NCBI GenBank assembly: GCA_021817655.1
Contig: JAKAGE010000024.1
Location: forward strand, 1 to 11,028
Reading direction: 5' to 3'
DNA from: a bacterium
GTDB taxonomy: Bacteria; Patescibacteriota; Minisyncoccia; UBA6257; 2-01-FULL-56-20
DNA length: 11,028 nucleotides
Shown piece after piece: positions 9,734 to 11,028 of the stretch. The translations under genes and the position numbers were made by a program. The number at the start of each line of letters is the position of its first letter. The first letter of the stretch is position 1. Under the pieces are notes generated by a model. The model saw only the letters and a program-made list of their open reading frames with translations. It made no database searches and was not told where the DNA came from.

Positions 9734-11028
9734 ATGAATTATAAGAAATTGGTTTCAGCGGCCCTCACCGCCTCCACGGTTCTGTGGATGGTCGGTGCGG
9801 CTTCGTTGCCTCTGGCAAACGCGCAGACCACCACGAGCACTGCAGGCCTCCAGGCCCAGATCGCGGCGCTGCTCGCCCAGATCCAACAGCTCCAGTCGCA
9901 GCTCGGCACGACCGGCGGCTCCAAGACGACCACGACCACCACTTCGTACAATTACACCCGCGACCTCACCGTGGGCTCGAAGGGTGCCGACGTCTCGGCG
10001 CTCCAGTCGCTCCTCATTGCGCAGGGCGATCTTAAGATCTCCGCTCCGACCGGCTACTTCGGCCCGCTCACTCAGGCGGCGCTCGCGAAGTTCCAGGCCG
10101 CGAACGGCATCAAGCCCTCTTCGGGCTTCTTCGGTCCCATCACCCGCGCGTTCATCGCTTCGATGAACACGGGGACCACCGGCACGACCGGCTCCACGGG
10201 TTCGACCGGTTCGACGGGCACCTCGACGAGCACAACCTCGACGTCGGTCCCGGCGACGGGTCTTTCGGTCAGCTTGGCTTCCGATAATCCGGCGGCCGGC
10301 TCCTTGGTTTCTTCGTATGGCACCGGCGGCGGTTCGGCGGCGCGCATCCCGGTCCTCGCATTCAACTTGACGGCGAGCAACTCGGGCGCGGTGACCGTTT
10401 CGCAGTTGGTCTTCCAGAAGACCGGCGTCGTCTCCGACGCGGCGATCAACAACGCGTACTTGGTCCAGAACGGCCAGGTGGTCGCGCAGTATGCATCGCT
10501 CTCCAACGGCGTCCTTACGTTCTCCGGCTTGAATCTTTCGATCCCGGCCGGCCAGTCGCAGGAATTCCAGCTCGCGGTCGGTCTTTCGTCCGCCAGCACG
10601 AACGCCGGTAACACGGTGAGCTTCTCGATGCCTTCCGCGTCGAACGTGACGGCATTCGGTCCGAGCAACACGGCGGTGACGGCGACGGGCGCCTTCCCCT
10701 TGAACGGCAACACGTTCACGGTGACGACCGTCAGCAATCCGCAGCTCGCGACCCTCACGATCAATTCGGGCTCGATCGGCACGCAGGTGACGGCGGGCAC
10801 GCAGGGCAACATCGTCGGCGCATGGACCTTCGATGCCGGCATCAATCCGGTGTACCTCCAGAACATCAACTTCCACGTGATCGGTTCTGCGAATGACGCA
10901 AACCTCCAGAACGTGAAGCTGATGGTGAACGGCACCCAGTTCGGCCAGACGCTTTCCGCGGTTCCCGCGAACGGCATGGCGGACTTCTCGGGTAACGTCA
11001 AGCTGAACACCGGCAACAACAACGTGCA
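9734..11028 (+). CDS. Secreted peptidoglycan-binding surface protein, partial (3' end beyond window)
   Basis: 431 complete codons, open to the right edge. The start ATG 9734 gives a classical signal peptide: basic MNYKK, hydrophobic core, and a cleavage site after residue 30 (PLANA before QTTT). Next is a short coiled coil with hydrophobics at heptad spacing (L39, I43, L46, I50, L53, L57), then a PG_binding_1 domain (about 77-143: LTVGSKGADVSALQSLL, then GYFGPLTQAALAKFQ, and GFFGPITRAFI), a Thr/Ser/Gly linker (about 145-172), and from about 175 on beta-rich, Asn/Thr/Ser-rich sequence resembling Ig-like or S-layer-type modules. Cys is absent. Role: wall-associated or S-layer-like surface protein, a type common in Parcubacteria; the ligand is inferred from the domain. 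Codon choice is strikingly uniform (nearly all AAG, TTC, CAG, AAC, TAC), as in highly expressed genes. The long structured leader suggests transcription from 9398, or from a promoter I could not identify. Confidence 0.85.
   Translation, partial: MNYKKLVSAALTASTVLWMVGAASLPLANAQTTTSTAGLQAQIAALLAQIQQLQSQLGTTGGSKTTTTTTSYNYTRDLTVGSKGADVSALQSLLIAQGDLKISAPTGYFGPLTQAALAKFQAANGIKPSSGFFGPITRAFIASMNTGTTGTTGSTGSTGSTGTSTSTTSTSVPATGLSVSLASDNPAAGSLVSSYGTGGGSAARIPVLAFNLTASNSGAVTVSQLVFQKTGVVSDAAINNAYLVQNGQVVAQYASLSNGVLTFSGLNLSIPAGQSQEFQLAVGLSSASTNAGNTVSFSMPSASNVTAFGPSNTAVTATGAFPLNGNTFTVTTVSNPQLATLTINSGSIGTQVTAGTQGNIVGAWTFDAGINPVYLQNINFHVIGSANDANLQNVKLMVNGTQFGQTLSAVPANGMADFSGNVKLNTGNNNV
10163..10255 (+). repeat. 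Low-complexity ACC/GGC/TCG repeats encoding a Thr/Ser/Gly linker
   Basis: Degenerate tandem units such as GGCTCCACGGGT and TCGACCGGT encode TGTTGSTGSTG-type sequence and then TSTSTTSTS. This is a flexible linker between the peptidoglycan-binding domain and the beta-rich part. The tandem units could change copy number by slippage, altering linker length. Confidence 0.6.

Noticed and set aside
9755..10876. 373-codon open frame on the minus strand opposite the surface protein
   Set aside because: It is Arg-rich, without motifs, and opposes a protein with a clear signal peptide and PG_binding_1 domain; a product of the strong third-position GC bias.

Overview
The window looks like chromosomal DNA of a GC-rich member of the Patescibacteria (Candidate Phyla Radiation, Parcubacteria/Paceibacteria-like). 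This rests on a secreted protein with a signal peptide, a short coiled coil, one peptidoglycan-binding domain and a Thr/Ser/Gly linker, on an FtsK N-terminus of the type seen in that group, on compact gene packing and on the absence of Shine-Dalgarno sequences. UGA is used as an ordinary stop codon in three genes, which argues against the lineages that recode UGA as glycine. The lineage is an inference from gene types; no rRNA or tRNA is present to confirm it.

Layout. A partial ftsK (minus strand, 332 to the left edge) is divergent from a HAD-superfamily phosphomannomutase-like gene (373-1167). Then, all on the plus strand, come a DUF458/YkuK-type RNase H-fold protein (1230-1709), a DEDDy 3'-5' exonuclease-like protein (1798-2382), a NifS/IscS-type cysteine desulfurase (2421-3665), a membrane-anchored HtrA protease with one PDZ domain (3697-5034), the ClpB disaggregase (5227-7941), a polytopic membrane protein overlapping the clpB 3' end (7886-8593), a helical-bundle plus winged-helix regulator (8625-9308), a non-coding stretch of about 425 bases with a probable structured RNA and terminator (9309-9733), and the 5' part of a secreted peptidoglycan-binding surface protein that runs off the right edge (9734-11028). 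The two end genes have no stop codon inside the window and are easy to miss.

How the parts relate. HtrA and ClpB form an envelope and cytoplasmic protein quality-control pair. clpB has a near-consensus promoter with a small inverted repeat touching the -35. Several genes have a -10 element 6 to 9 bases before the start codon and no Shine-Dalgarno sequence, which predicts leaderless mRNAs.

The strongest unexplained signal is the regulator locus. The octamer TCCGGCAA, or its complement, occurs 13 times between 8594 and 9196 and I found no exact copy elsewhere in the window. Two copies fill the 17-base spacer between the -35 and -10 of the regulator's own promoter, and others sit inside its coding sequence in all three reading frames, including two identical 24-bp blocks. 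This looks like DNA-level selection, such as an autoregulatory operator array, rather than a protein repeat. Other notable items are a perfect 24-bp AT-rich hairpin across the stop codon of the DUF458 gene, an attenuator-like RNA upstream of the surface-protein gene, and what looks like nine bases of Illumina adapter at the left edge.
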